A DNA stretch of 64,000 bases from Pontibacter roseus DSM 17521. GTDB lineage: Bacteria; Bacteroidota; Bacteroidia; Cytophagales; Hymenobacteraceae. Numbering within the stretch: the first letter of the stretch is position 1; every line of letters begins with the position of its first letter. The DNA lies in contig NZ_KB890762.1 in the NCBI RefSeq assembly GCF_000373265.1, forward strand, positions 754,833 through 818,832, given 5' to 3'. A program made the position numbers and the translations under genes. Shown piece by piece: positions 33,664-42,528 of this stretch. The notes beneath the pieces were generated by a model. It did not search any database, was not told the origin of the DNA, and worked only from the letters and a program-made list of their open reading frames with translations.

Positions 33664-33790
33664 AATAAAAATTGACAACCCACCGTACCCTCCGCCCATA
33701 AACCTGTGACGGCCCTTGCGGCATTCCCTCTCACATCCTATACAATGCGGGTCAGGCGGTAAATATTGCACTGAATACTTAAATTTCGAT

Positions 33791-34840
33791 TTATTGAAAT
33801 GTTAAAGTTCTGGGGACGGGATGCAATATCTTAAAAACAAGCTCTTTGAGGATATCCGCCTCGCTCATGTCACCTCCCGTGATGCCTTTCACCTGCAGGT
33901 CGGCTACCCGGATGTGGTGCAGGATATCCACTACCCTGCCCAGCGGAAACACCCGCAGCGCCAGCATGTACTCCTTCACCAGAAAACCTCGGTTGCCCAG
34001 GCTCTTCCGCACCCCCGACTCTGTCTTGTCCGCGGATTGGTGCAGGCAAAGCAACTTGGTGAAGAAGGAGAAGAGCAGGCTCAGGTTCGGTATAAGCGGG
34101 TTGTTTTTGGGATTGGCTTCAAAATACTGGATGATGCGGTTGGCCTTCAGGGCATCCTGCGCAATGAGGGCCGACTGCAGCTCGAAGATGTTGTACTCTT
34201 TGCTGATGCCCACGTTCTCCTGCACCACCCGCTCGTCTATCGTCTGGCCCGGCTGCAGGTTGATGAGCAGTTTATCTATCTCGTTCGCCTGGCGCGACAA
34301 ATCGGCCCCAATGAACTCGCTCAGCAACATGACCGCCTTCGGGTGTATCTGCAGACCTTTGGATTTCACATAGCCATTAATCCAGGTAGGCACCTGGTTT
34401 TCGTAGAGCTTTTTGGTTGTGAGCAGTACGGCGTGTTTCTGCACCGCCTTGCCCAACGATTTGCGTCCGTCCAAAGACTTGTGCTTGTGGCAGAAGACGA
34501 GAATAGTGGACGGGAGCGGGTTCTGTAGGTATGCCTCCAGTTGCCTCATTCCCTCCTCCTTCTCCAGGTCGAGGATGCTCTGCGCCTCCTTCACAATCAC
34601 CACCTGCCGCTCCGACATCATCGGGAAGCGCTTGGCCTGCAGCAGCACCGTGGCCACATCCACGTCCTTGCCATACACCACCACCTGGTTGAAGCCCTTC
34701 TCGTGCTCCTGCAGCGCGTTGGCCTCTATGTAATCGGCAATCAGGTCGATGTAGTAGGGCTCTTCGCCTTGCAGGAAGTAGATGGGCGCGAACTGCCGCT
34801 TCTTGAGCTGCTCTAAAATGCCTTCGGGTGTGTGCGACAT
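33791..34840 (-). CDS. holA: DNA polymerase III subunit delta
   Basis: HolA is the wrench subunit of the clamp loader; it opens the sliding clamp during replication. The 349-residue protein has the AAA-like N-terminal region with PIYFLQGEEPYYIDLIADYI and ERQVVIVKEAQSILDLE, FCHKHKSLDGRKSLGKAVQK, and the helical C-terminal domain containing LIPNLSLLFSFFTKLL and LRVFPLGRVVDILHHIR. The family has no strong catalytic motif, so recognition rests on the fold pattern and length. It is a single gene. A -7 box TAATTTTG (complement 34906-34913) lies about 65 nt upstream. Confidence 0.92.
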   Translation of the reverse strand: MSHTPEGILEQLKKRQFAPIYFLQGEEPYYIDLIADYIEANALQEHEKGFNQVVVYGKDVDVATVLLQAKRFPMMSERQVVIVKEAQSILDLEKEEGMRQLEAYLQNPLPSTILVFCHKHKSLDGRKSLGKAVQKHAVLLTTKKLYENQVPTWINGYVKSKGLQIHPKAVMLLSEFIGADLSRQANEIDKLLINLQPGQTIDERVVQENVGISKEYNIFELQSALIAQDALKANRIIQYFEANPKNNPLIPNLSLLFSFFTKLLCLHQSADKTESGVRKSLGNRGFLVKEYMLALRVFPLGRVVDILHHIRVADLQVKGITGGDMSEADILKELVFKILHPVPRTLTFQ

Positions 34841-34905
34841 GGTGGTTATCAGGTATAAGCGAGTCAGGTACAGGTATAAGGTATAACCAGCATACCTCTC
34901 TCCTA

Positions 34906-34913
34906 CAAAATTA
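34906..34913 (-). promoter_or_regulatory. Candidate -7 box of holA
   Basis: TAATTTTG on the minus strand matches TAnnTTTG. A TTTC lies 18 nt further upstream as a weak -33. The same intergenic stretch carries several copies of the CAGGTATA repeat. Confidence 0.45.
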
Positions 34914-35090
34914 ACGTATAGCCATCAAAATGAAAGAATTAAATGCTATTCGAGTTTTCCCCTAAGGAAATCGGGATAGCCTTTCTAATCATATACAAAT
35001 TGACTCGAATAATCGGCAACACGTCAGGTATAGCAGGTATAGAACACATTCACAGAGGGTAAAACAGCAACATCTAAACCATACATTAAT

Positions 35091-37670
35091 ATGCGAAAAA
35101 CTCTACCCACAGGTATAGCCTTACTTTTTGCAATCCTCTTCCTTTGCCTGAACTTACCTTCCTTCGGCCAGAACACCAACGCGGTATATGTCGATAAGCA
35201 GGGGGTGCTGCGCTTGCAGAAAGGCAATGCAGAGGCGAACTTCTTCGGCTTGAACTATACAGTCCCCTTCGCCTATGGCTACCGCTCCCACCAGGCATTG
35301 GGCGTTGACCTGGAGAAGGCCATCGACCAGGATGTATACCATATGGCCCGGCTGGGGTTCGATGCTTTTCGGGTGCACGTGTGGGATACGGAGATAAGCG
35401 ATTCGGTGGGAAACCTGCTCGAAAACGAGCACCTGCGCCTCTTTGATTACCTGGTTTATAAGCTTAAACAACGCAACATCAAAATCCTCATCACGCCCAT
35501 TGCCTTCTGGGGACCCGGTTATCCGGAGCCGGACATCAAAACCGGAAGTTTTTCCAGCATCTATGGCAAGCAGAAGGCCGTAACCGAGGAAGCCGCTTTC
35601 CAGGCGCAGGAACGGTACCTGGAGCAGTTCTTCCGGCACGTCAACCCCTATACCAAGCTCACCTACCAGAACGACCCCGACGTGATAGCAGCCGAGGTGA
35701 ACAACGAGCCGCACCATTCCGGCCCCAAGGAACGCGCAAAGGAGTATGTGAACCGCATGGTGCAAGTCATGCGGAAAACTGGCTGGACAAAGCCCATCTT
35801 CTACAACATCAGCGAATCGCCGCGCTACGCGGATGCCGTCTCACAGGCCAATATTGACGGCGTGAGTTTTCAGTGGTACCCTACCGGGTTGGTGGCCAAC
35901 CGCACCCTACAGGGCAATTACCTGCCCCACGTAGACAAATACGTCATTCCGTTTGACACCATACCGCAATTTGCCGGTAAGGCACGTATGGTGTATGAGT
36001 TTGATGCCGGTGACATCGCCAGCCCCATCATGTACCCAGCCATGGCCCGCAGCTTCCGGGAGGCGGGTTTTCAGTGGGCTACCCAATTCGCTTATGACCC
36101 CATGGCAACCGCCTACAGTAACACCGAGTACCAGACGCACTACGTCAACCTGGCCTATACCCCCGCCAAAGCCATCAGCCTGATGATTGCCTCCAAAGCC
36201 TTTCACAGCTTGCCTAGGTTGAAGAGCTACGGCGCCTACCCAGAAAACACGAAATTCGGCGCGTTCCGGGTGAGCTATGAGGAACAGCTGAGTGAGATGA
36301 ACACACCGCAGGAATTCTACTACTCCAACTCCACCCGCACGAAGCCTGCCAATGCGACTAAACTGCAGCGTATTGCTGGTGTGGGAAGCTCTCCCGTAGT
36401 GCAGTACCAAGGCCTGGGAGCCTACTTTCTGGACAAACTGGAGAATGGGGTGTGGCGATTGGAGGTGATGCCGGATGCTATACCCCTCCGCGACCCCTTC
36501 GCCAAGGCCTCTCCCCAAAAGGAGGTGGTGCGCATACAGTGGCAGCCACACCCGATGCAGGTACGACTTCCCGATTTGGGTGATAAGTTTACAGTGGAGG
36601 GGCTGAACGAAGGAAACCAACTTTCAACGCAGGCCAGCAAAGGAGTCTTTACTATTCAGCCGGGCACGTATCTGCTGACGAAGGGCGGAAAGAAGCGGAG
36701 GAACGCTAAAACTGGTGTAGCAAATCTACAGCTCAGCGAATTTGTGGCCCCACAGTCCCGCTCCACAGAGCAGCACGTTTCGATTGAAGCTATACCTGAG
36801 GTGACGGCAGGCAAACCAGTAAGTATAAAGGCTATAGTCGCAGGTATTGGCAGAGAGGACAAAGTGTCCTTGCTCCTGCACCACCTCTCCGGCATCTGGA
36901 AGACAGTGGAGATGAAGCCACAGGACGCCTATACCTATACGGCTGAGCTACCCGCAGACATCTTGTCGCCTGGGCTCCTCCACTACCGCATCCTGGTGCA
37001 GAAAGGCGAACAGGATTTCACTACTTTCCCCGGAGGCCACAAGGGCGACCCTTTTGCATGGGACTATTACCAGACAGACAACTGGCAGCTATTTGTAACC
37101 GCTGAGAACGCGGCCCTGCAGCTATTTAATGCCACCACAGACCGTAACCTGATGGTATACCCCAACCTCTGGCGCAGCGATGAAAGGCAGCTGGTGACAA
37201 CAGAGAAACCCGGACAACTGGTGCTGAAACTGACGAGCAAAGACCTCCACATGCCGGAGCACGTCATGGGCTTCCAATACTACATAGGAGACAAACTAAT
37301 GGGAAGGAAATCAGAGCTAGGTAACTTCAAAAAGCTGGTGATAAGGGCGCGGACCAGCAAGGCAGGAAAGGAACAGTTGCGGGTGACGTTGGTTGGTTCA
37401 GATGCCACAGCCTATGCGGCTACCGTTCCATTGTCAGATATAATGCAGGAGATAGAAATACCGCTGAGCAGCTTCAAGCCAGCAGCGTTCATGCTCCTGC
37501 CTCGGCCATACCCTGGCTTTCATCCGTTCTGGTTTAAACGTGCCAAGCCTGGAGACATGCGACTGGACCAGACAGAGAAAATAGAAGTCAGCATCGGTCA
37601 TGGCGCCACCCCAGCGGACTACGCCAAGCCGCACAGCCTGGAGGTAGAGTCCATCTGGCTCACCAAATAG
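35091..37670 (+). CDS. Secreted glycoside hydrolase, clan GH-A-like
   Basis: An 859-residue exported enzyme that probably cleaves a polysaccharide outside the cytoplasm. After a signal peptide (ending NLPSFGQ) the first 380 or so residues look like a (beta/alpha)8 barrel of the cellulase/GH-A type: FFGLNYTVPFAYGYRS, YHMARLGFDAFRVHVWDTEI, NIKILITPIAFWGPGYP. The putative acid/base is Glu206 in EVNNEP and the putative nucleophile Glu303 in MVYEFDAGD. The C-terminal half appears to hold beta-sandwich domains, one reading VSIKAIVAGIGREDKVSLLL, and a final carbohydrate-binding-like domain. No T9SS sorting domain is obvious. The exact CAZy family and substrate are not known from sequence. It stands alone. 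Confidence 0.8.
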   Translation: MRKTLPTGIALLFAILFLCLNLPSFGQNTNAVYVDKQGVLRLQKGNAEANFFGLNYTVPFAYGYRSHQALGVDLEKAIDQDVYHMARLGFDAFRVHVWDTEISDSVGNLLENEHLRLFDYLVYKLKQRNIKILITPIAFWGPGYPEPDIKTGSFSSIYGKQKAVTEEAAFQAQERYLEQFFRHVNPYTKLTYQNDPDVIAAEVNNEPHHSGPKERAKEYVNRMVQVMRKTGWTKPIFYNISESPRYADAVSQANIDGVSFQWYPTGLVANRTLQGNYLPHVDKYVIPFDTIPQFAGKARMVYEFDAGDIASPIMYPAMARSFREAGFQWATQFAYDPMATAYSNTEYQTHYVNLAYTPAKAISLMIASKAFHSLPRLKSYGAYPENTKFGAFRVSYEEQLSEMNTPQEFYYSNSTRTKPANATKLQRIAGVGSSPVVQYQGLGAYFLDKLENGVWRLEVMPDAIPLRDPFAKASPQKEVVRIQWQPHPMQVRLPDLGDKFTVEGLNEGNQLSTQASKGVFTIQPGTYLLTKGGKKRRNAKTGVANLQLSEFVAPQSRSTEQHVSIEAIPEVTAGKPVSIKAIVAGIGREDKVSLLLHHLSGIWKTVEMKPQDAYTYTAELPADILSPGLLHYRILVQKGEQDFTTFPGGHKGDPFAWDYYQTDNWQLFVTAENAALQLFNATTDRNLMVYPNLWRSDERQLVTTEKPGQLVLKLTSKDLHMPEHVMGFQYYIGDKLMGRKSELGNFKKLVIRARTSKAGKEQLRVTLVGSDATAYAATVPLSDIMQEIEIPLSSFKPAAFMLLPRPYPGFHPFWFKRAKPGDMRLDQTEKIEVSIGHGATPADYAKPHSLEVESIWLTK

Positions 37671-37790
37671 TGGGAAGCCTGCGACTACTGCTTCTAGGTA
37701 TGGGACTACAGCCTATACCTGTGATTCCTGTTTCTTGGCTCATATGCTCATCAATGTCACAGCTTCCCCACGAATCTGCCAACTCTTTTT

Positions 37791-37798
37791 TATATTTG
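37791..37798 (+). promoter_or_regulatory. Candidate -7 box of tyrS
   Basis: TATATTTG, an exact TAnnTTTG match 26 nt before the tyrS ATG. The -33 position has no clear TTTG. Confidence 0.5.
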
Positions 37799-37823
37799 CC
37801 CTGAATAGACGAACAAGGCGTAC

Positions 37824-39128
37824 ATGAACCTGATAGAAGAATTAAGATGGAGAGGCATGCTCCACGATTTCATGCCTGGCACAGAAGAACAACTCGCATC
37901 CGGCATGACGACGGGCTATATCGGTTTTGACCCGACGGCCTCTTCCCTGCACATCGGCAACCTGGCCACAATCATGTTGCTAGTGCATCTGCAGCGCACA
38001 GGCCATAAGCCAGTTGCCTTGGTTGGCGGTGCCACCGGTATGATTGGCGACCCTTCCGGCAAATCAGCCGAGCGCAATCTATTGGATGAAGAAACTCTCA
38101 ATGCAAACCAGGAAGGTATACGCCGCCAGCTCGAGAAATTCCTCGATTTCAACAGCGGCGCTAACTCTGCTGAAATTGTCAACAACTACGACTGGTTCAA
38201 GGAGTTCAGCTTCCTGGGCTTCCTGCGCGAGGTGGGCAAGCACCTGACTGTGAATTATATGATGGCGAAGGATTCGGTTAAGAAGCGCATCAGCGCCGAC
38301 GAGGAAGGTGACCGCGCCGAAGGCCTCTCCTTTACTGAGTTTTCTTACCAGCTCATCCAGGGCTACGATTTCTACCACCTGTACAAGAACAAAGGGGTAC
38401 GTCTGCAGATGGGCGCGTCTGACCAGTGGGGCAATATCACGACTGGCACAGAACTAATTCGTCGCATAGACGGAGGCAAGGCCTATGCATTGGTCGGAAA
38501 GCTGGTGACCAAATCAGATGGTACCAAGTTTGGAAAATCAGAGGGTGGCAACGTCTGGCTCGACCCGAAGCTGACCTCCCCATACAAGTTCTACCAGTTC
38601 TGGCTCAACCTCTCCGATGAGGAGGCAGAGAAGCTAATCAAGGTATACACTCTGCTCCCTAAAGAGGAGATAGAAAGCCTAACCGAAGAGCACAAACAGG
38701 CACCGCACCTACGCGTGCTGCAGAAAGCCCTGGCTAAGGATGTTACAATTCGCGTGCACTCCGAAGAAGACTACCTGGCTGCTGTGGATGCCTCACAAAT
38801 TTTATTCGGAAAAGGCGATTTAGAGACCCTAAAAGGCCTACAAGCCGATGTTTTGCTGTCTGTTTTCGAGGGTGTGCCGCATATTGAGGTGACACGCACC
38901 AACTACGAGACGGCTGCGACCGTGAGCGATTTGTTGTCTGACATTACAGGCGGGCAGATTTTCGAATCAAAGGGGGAAGCCAAGCGCATGATAAAGAACG
39001 GAGGCGTGAGCATCAACCGCCAAAAGGTGCAGGGACCGGAAGAAGAGGTGAAATTCGAGCTCCTGCAGCAGAAATACCTGGTGGTACAGAAAGGCAAGAA
39101 GAACTATTATCTTATATCTGTTAACTAA
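37824..39128 (+). CDS. tyrS: Tyrosyl-tRNA synthetase
   Basis: TyrS charges tRNA-Tyr with tyrosine. The 434-residue class I synthetase has the HIGH-type motif SLHIGNLA, the tyrosine-site segment [20 protein letters not shown], the KMSKS-type motif KFGKSEGG, and a C-terminal S4 RNA-binding domain ([20 protein letters not shown]). Start and length fit the family. It is followed by a strong terminator shared with the convergent Hc1-like gene. Confidence 0.97.
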   Translation: MNLIEELRWRGMLHDFMPGTEEQLASGMTTGYIGFDPTASSLHIGNLATIMLLVHLQRTGHKPVALVGGATGMIGDPSGKSAERNLLDEETLNANQEGIRRQLEKFLDFNSGANSAEIVNNYDWFKEFSFLGFLREVGKHLTVNYMMAKDSVKKRISADEEGDRAEGLSFTEFSYQLIQGYDFYHLYKNKGVRLQMGASDQWGNITTGTELIRRIDGGKAYALVGKLVTKSDGTKFGKSEGGNVWLDPKLTSPYKFYQFWLNLSDEEAEKLIKVYTLLPKEEIESLTEEHKQAPHLRVLQKALAKDVTIRVHSEEDYLAAVDASQILFGKGDLETLKGLQADVLLSVFEGVPHIEVTRTNYETAATVSDLLSDITGGQIFESKGEAKRMIKNGGVSINRQKVQGPEEEVKFELLQQKYLVVQKGKKNYYLISVN

Positions 39129-39147
39129 CAGATAAACAGGGGGGTTA

Positions 39148-39189
39148 CAAATAAAAAAGGTGGACTTTACGGTCCACCTTTTTTATTTG
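39148..39189. terminator. Bidirectional terminator between tyrS and the Hc1-like gene
   Basis: Perfect 18-bp stem: 39148-39165 (caaataaaaaaggtggac) with 39172-39189, loop of 6 nt. A and T runs on the two arms allow use from either side. Confidence 0.92.
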
Positions 39190-39207
39190 TCTTGTCTAAA
39201 GAGCTGC

Positions 39208-39399
39208 TTATTTCTTCTCAGTAGTGGTGTTTTTCATGTCTTGAACCTCCTTACGGATGTCCTGCGCCATGTTCTTCAGGTCTTGCATACCTTTGCGTAC
39301 ACGAGTACCAGCAGCGGCATTGTTCTTGTCATAGAACTTTTCGAAGTCAGATTCCAGCGACATAACCAAGTCCTTGAGTTTGCTAAAGTTGTTGTTCAT
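39208..39399 (-). CDS. Small histone H1-like (Hc1-type) protein
   Basis: A 63-residue, charged, fully helical protein (LKDLVMSLESDFEKFYDKNN, TRVRKGMQDLKNMAQDIRKE). It matches the short proteins annotated as histone H1-like in Bacteroidota, related to the N-terminal part of chlamydial Hc1. DNA binding is assumed for the family, but the protein lacks the long Lys/Ala-rich tail of true H1-like proteins and ends TTTEKK, so the nucleoid role is uncertain. It is a single gene ending at the terminator shared with tyrS. Confidence 0.8.
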   Translation of the reverse strand: MNNNFSKLKDLVMSLESDFEKFYDKNNAAAGTRVRKGMQDLKNMAQDIRKEVQDMKNTTTEKK

Positions 39400-39504
39400 T
39401 GGTGCTATTATTATAGTGAAACATTTGTTTTTACTGCTCTAATATACACATTAAATGATAACATGCAAAGATTAGCAAACTTTAATATAGCCCCTACAAG
39501 CAAT

Positions 39505-40743
39505 CTAGGCGGTTACAGTCGACTTAGAGTATAGACCTTTATCTAGTTTTTGTGCAATCTTCTCAAAAGCCTCAATCGTCTCTTTCACATCGTCCAGCGT
39601 GTGCACAGCCGTAGGTATAAGGCGGAGCATAATCACGTCCTTCGGTACAACTGGGTACACCACAATAGAGCAGAAGATGTTATAGTTCTCACGCAAATCC
39701 AGCGTCAGTTGCGTCGCATCTGGAATCTGGCCGTTCAGGAACACAGGTGTAACCGGAGACTCCGTAGTTCCGATGTTGAAGCCCTTCTCGCGCAGGCCGC
39801 TTTGCAGCGCACGTACTACTTCCCACAGTTTGTCCTTCAGTTCAGGCTGGGTGCGCAGCAGCTCCAGTCGCTTGATGGCTCCAATGGTCAAAGGCATAGG
39901 CAGCGATTTGGCGAAAATCTGGGAACGCATGTTGTAGCGCAGGTATTCCACCACTTGCTCGTTTGAAGCAACGAAGGCTCCAATGCTGGCCATGGATTTG
40001 GCGAACGTGGAGAAATAAACGTCTATACCGTCCTGGCAGCCCAAGTGCTCACCTGTTCCGGCACCGGTCTTACCCATGGTACCAAATCCGTGCGCATCAT
40101 CCACAAACAGGCGGAAGTTGAATTTCTCCTTCAGCTTCACCACCTCGTCCAGCTTGCCTAGGTTACCAGACATACCAAACACGCCTTCCGTAATCACCAG
40201 GATAGCGCCGCCAGTGTTTTCAGCCCAGCGTGTGGCGCGCTCCAACTGCTTCTCCAGGCTAGCCATGTCGTTATGCGCGTATACAAAGCGCTTGCCCTGG
40301 TGCAGACGAACACCGTCAATGATACAGGCATGCGACTCAGCATCGTACACAATCACGTCGTGGCGATCAACCAGTGCATCAATGATAGACACTACACCCT
40401 GGTAGCCAAAGTTCAGCAACAGCGCATCCGGCTTCTGCACGAAATCAGCGAGTTCCGACTCTAACTGCTCATGATAATTGGTGTTACCAGACATGATACG
40501 GGCTCCCATTGGCGTAGCCATACCCCAGGCGGCAGCGGCTTCAGCGTCAGCTTTGCGAACTTCCGGGTGGTTTGCCAGTCCTAGGTAGTTGTTAAGGCTC
40601 CAGGTAAGAACCTCCTTGCCCCTGAACTTCATGCGCGGAGCGATTTCCCCCTCTAGCTTCGGAAATGTGAAATAGCCATGCGCATAATGTGAGTGGCTGC
40701 CTAACGGACCTCTGTTGGTCAACAACTTTTCAAATAAATCCAC
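39505..40743 (-). CDS. Alpha-oxoamine synthase, serine palmitoyltransferase/SulA-like
   Basis: A PLP enzyme of 412 residues that condenses an amino acid with an acyl thioester. The family signatures are present: FVDDAHGFG (Asp215/216, His218) and the PLP lysine in YFSTFAKSMASIG (Lys249), plus the substrate region LTWSLNNYLGLANHP and SGNTNYHEQLESELADF. In Bacteroidota such enzymes make sphingoid bases (serine palmitoyltransferase) or the sulfonolipid precursor from cysteate (SulA-type); Kbl and BioF are the other family members. The absence of tdh or bio genes nearby favours the lipid roles. It has its own promoter. Confidence 0.8.
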   Translation of the reverse strand: MDLFEKLLTNRGPLGSHSHYAHGYFTFPKLEGEIAPRMKFRGKEVLTWSLNNYLGLANHPEVRKADAEAAAAWGMATPMGARIMSGNTNYHEQLESELADFVQKPDALLLNFGYQGVVSIIDALVDRHDVIVYDAESHACIIDGVRLHQGKRFVYAHNDMASLEKQLERATRWAENTGGAILVITEGVFGMSGNLGKLDEVVKLKEKFNFRLFVDDAHGFGTMGKTGAGTGEHLGCQDGIDVYFSTFAKSMASIGAFVASNEQVVEYLRYNMRSQIFAKSLPMPLTIGAIKRLELLRTQPELKDKLWEVVRALQSGLREKGFNIGTTESPVTPVFLNGQIPDATQLTLDLRENYNIFCSIVVYPVVPKDVIMLRLIPTAVHTLDDVKETIEAFEKIAQKLDKGLYSKSTVTA

Positions 40744-40827
40744 CTTGTGTTTAATTAAGTTAAGGGATAATTTAAGGTTTTTATGTAGTATGTGATACTA
40801 TATATTCAGTTCTAAGTATAATGCCTG

Positions 40828-40859
40828 CAAATTTATCATTTTATAGATTCATAAACAAT
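40828..40859 (-). promoter_or_regulatory. Promoter of the alpha-oxoamine synthase gene
   Basis: ATTG (complement 40856-40859), 20 nt, TAAATTTG (complement 40828-40835). The -7 box is exact and the -33 box is one base off consensus. It lies about 85 nt before the start codon. Confidence 0.6.
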
Positions 40860-40951
40860 TTCTAATACTCCGGCGGCCCCTTTTTCACCTACTCATTTTT
40901 AAGTTTGGCCCGTATGCTGTTTCTTTGAAGAAAATATAGCCTAGCCCCTGC

Positions 40952-42451
40952 ATGAAAAAAATCAACAAGATTCTAGTTGCCAACCGAGGTGAGATTGCGC
41001 TGCGTGTCATGCGCTCAGCCAAAGAAATGGGAATCAGCACGGTAGCCATCTACAGCGAGGCTGACCGCAGTGCCCTGCACGTACGCTATGCCGACGAGGC
41101 CGTGTGTGTGGGTGGCCCCAAGTCAAGCGAGTCATATCTGCGCGGCGACGTCATCATTGAGGTATGCAAGCGGCTGCAGGTGGATGCCATTCACCCAGGT
41201 TACGGATTCTTGTCAGAGAATGCAAACTTTGCGCGCCAGGTGCAGGAGGCAGGATTGATTTTCATAGGCCCCACGCCCGAGGCAATTGAACTGATGGGCA
41301 GTAAGCTCGCCGCCAAGGCTGCCGTTGCCAAATACGACATACCTATGGTGCCGGGTACCGAAGAAGCCATCACTAACGTGGAGGAGGCCAAGATAATCGC
41401 GCAGCAGGTAGGCTTCCCTATTCTGATAAAAGCCAGTGCCGGTGGCGGCGGAAAAGGCATGCGCGTGGTGGAAAGCGTGGACGTGTTTGAAGAGCAGATG
41501 AAACTCGCCGTAAGTGAGGCTACTTCAGCCTTCGGCGATGGCTCCGTGTTCATCGAGAAATACATCGGCTCACCACGCCACATCGAGATTCAGGTGCTGG
41601 GCGACACGCACGGCAACATCGTACACTTGTTTGAGCGGGAGTGCTCCATCCAGCGCCGCCACCAGAAGGTGATTGAAGAGGCGCCTTCCGCTGTCCTGAC
41701 GCCCGAACTGCGCGACGAGATGGGGCGCTGCGCCGTCAATGTGGCCAAGGCCTGCGACTATGTAGGTGCCGGCACCGTGGAGTTCCTCGTGGACGAGAAC
41801 CTGAACTTCTATTTCCTGGAGATGAACACACGTCTGCAGGTGGAGCACCCGGTAACGGAGCAAATCACAGGTCTGGACCTGGTGAAGGAGCAAATCCTTA
41901 TTGCGGAGGGTAACCCATTGAGCTTCCGCCAGGAAAATCTCCAGATTTACGGACATGCCCTGGAACTGCGCGTATACGCCGAAGACCCCACCAACAACTT
42001 CCTGCCTGACATAGGCCGCCTGGAGACGTACATCCGCCCGCAAGGACTGGGCGTGCGCGTGGATGACGGCTTTGAGCAAGGTATGGACATCCCGATTTAC
42101 TACGACCCGATGATTGCCAAGCTGGTGACCTTCGGCAAGGACCGCCAGGAGGCGATTGACAAGATGCTGCGTGCCATCGATGAGTACAAGATTACAGGTA
42201 TAGAGACGACGCTTTCATTTGGAAAGTATGTGCTGCAGCACGAGGCCTTCGTTTCCGGAAACTTTGACACGAAGTTCATTGAGCGCTACTTCACCCCAAG
42301 CGTACTGGAGCATAAAGCGACAGGTGAAACCGAAGAGATTGTAGCAGCGCTCGCCGCCTTACTGCTGACAAACAACAAGCCGAAGGTGACAGCTGCCTCA
42401 GCCACAAGCAATGGCACCAGCTCCAATTGGCGAAAGAACCGGCTGAAATAG
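40952..42451 (+). CDS. accC: Biotin carboxylase (acetyl-CoA carboxylase subunit)
   Basis: AccC carboxylates biotin on its carrier protein with ATP and bicarbonate, the first half of malonyl-CoA synthesis. The 499-residue protein has KILVANRGEIALRVMR at the start, the ATP-grasp Gly-rich loop KASAGGGGKGMRVV, RECSIQRRHQKVIEEAPS, FLEMNTRLQVEHPVTE and the C-terminal ELRVYAEDPTNNFLP. It is about 45 residues longer than the usual 450, through a low-complexity tail rich in Ala, Thr and Ser (KVTAASATSNGTSSNWRK). There is no accB next to it, so it could instead belong to a propionyl-CoA or other acyl-CoA carboxylase. It ends at a large palindromic terminator. Confidence 0.92.
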   Translation: MKKINKILVANRGEIALRVMRSAKEMGISTVAIYSEADRSALHVRYADEAVCVGGPKSSESYLRGDVIIEVCKRLQVDAIHPGYGFLSENANFARQVQEAGLIFIGPTPEAIELMGSKLAAKAAVAKYDIPMVPGTEEAITNVEEAKIIAQQVGFPILIKASAGGGGKGMRVVESVDVFEEQMKLAVSEATSAFGDGSVFIEKYIGSPRHIEIQVLGDTHGNIVHLFERECSIQRRHQKVIEEAPSAVLTPELRDEMGRCAVNVAKACDYVGAGTVEFLVDENLNFYFLEMNTRLQVEHPVTEQITGLDLVKEQILIAEGNPLSFRQENLQIYGHALELRVYAEDPTNNFLPDIGRLETYIRPQGLGVRVDDGFEQGMDIPIYYDPMIAKLVTFGKDRQEAIDKMLRAIDEYKITGIETTLSFGKYVLQHEAFVSGNFDTKFIERYFTPSVLEHKATGETEEIVAALAALLLTNNKPKVTAASATSNGTSSNWRKNRLK

Positions 42452-42466
42452 AAGCCGATTTTGACT

Positions 42467-42516
42467 ATAAACAGCGAGGGCGCTGCAGGTATACCTGCAG
42501 CGCCCTCGCTGTTTAT
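42467..42516. terminator. 50-nt perfect palindrome, terminator between accC and bshB1
   Basis: A perfect inverted repeat with no spacer: the 25 bases from 42467 are the exact reverse complement of the 25 bases ending at 42516. The centre reads gcaggtatacctgc, so it contains two opposed copies of the AGGTATA heptamer found all over the window. It separates the convergent accC and bshB1 genes and is probably a bidirectional terminator, though the flanking T runs are short. Confidence 0.85.
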
Positions 42517-42528
42517 GATAAAGGCAAA

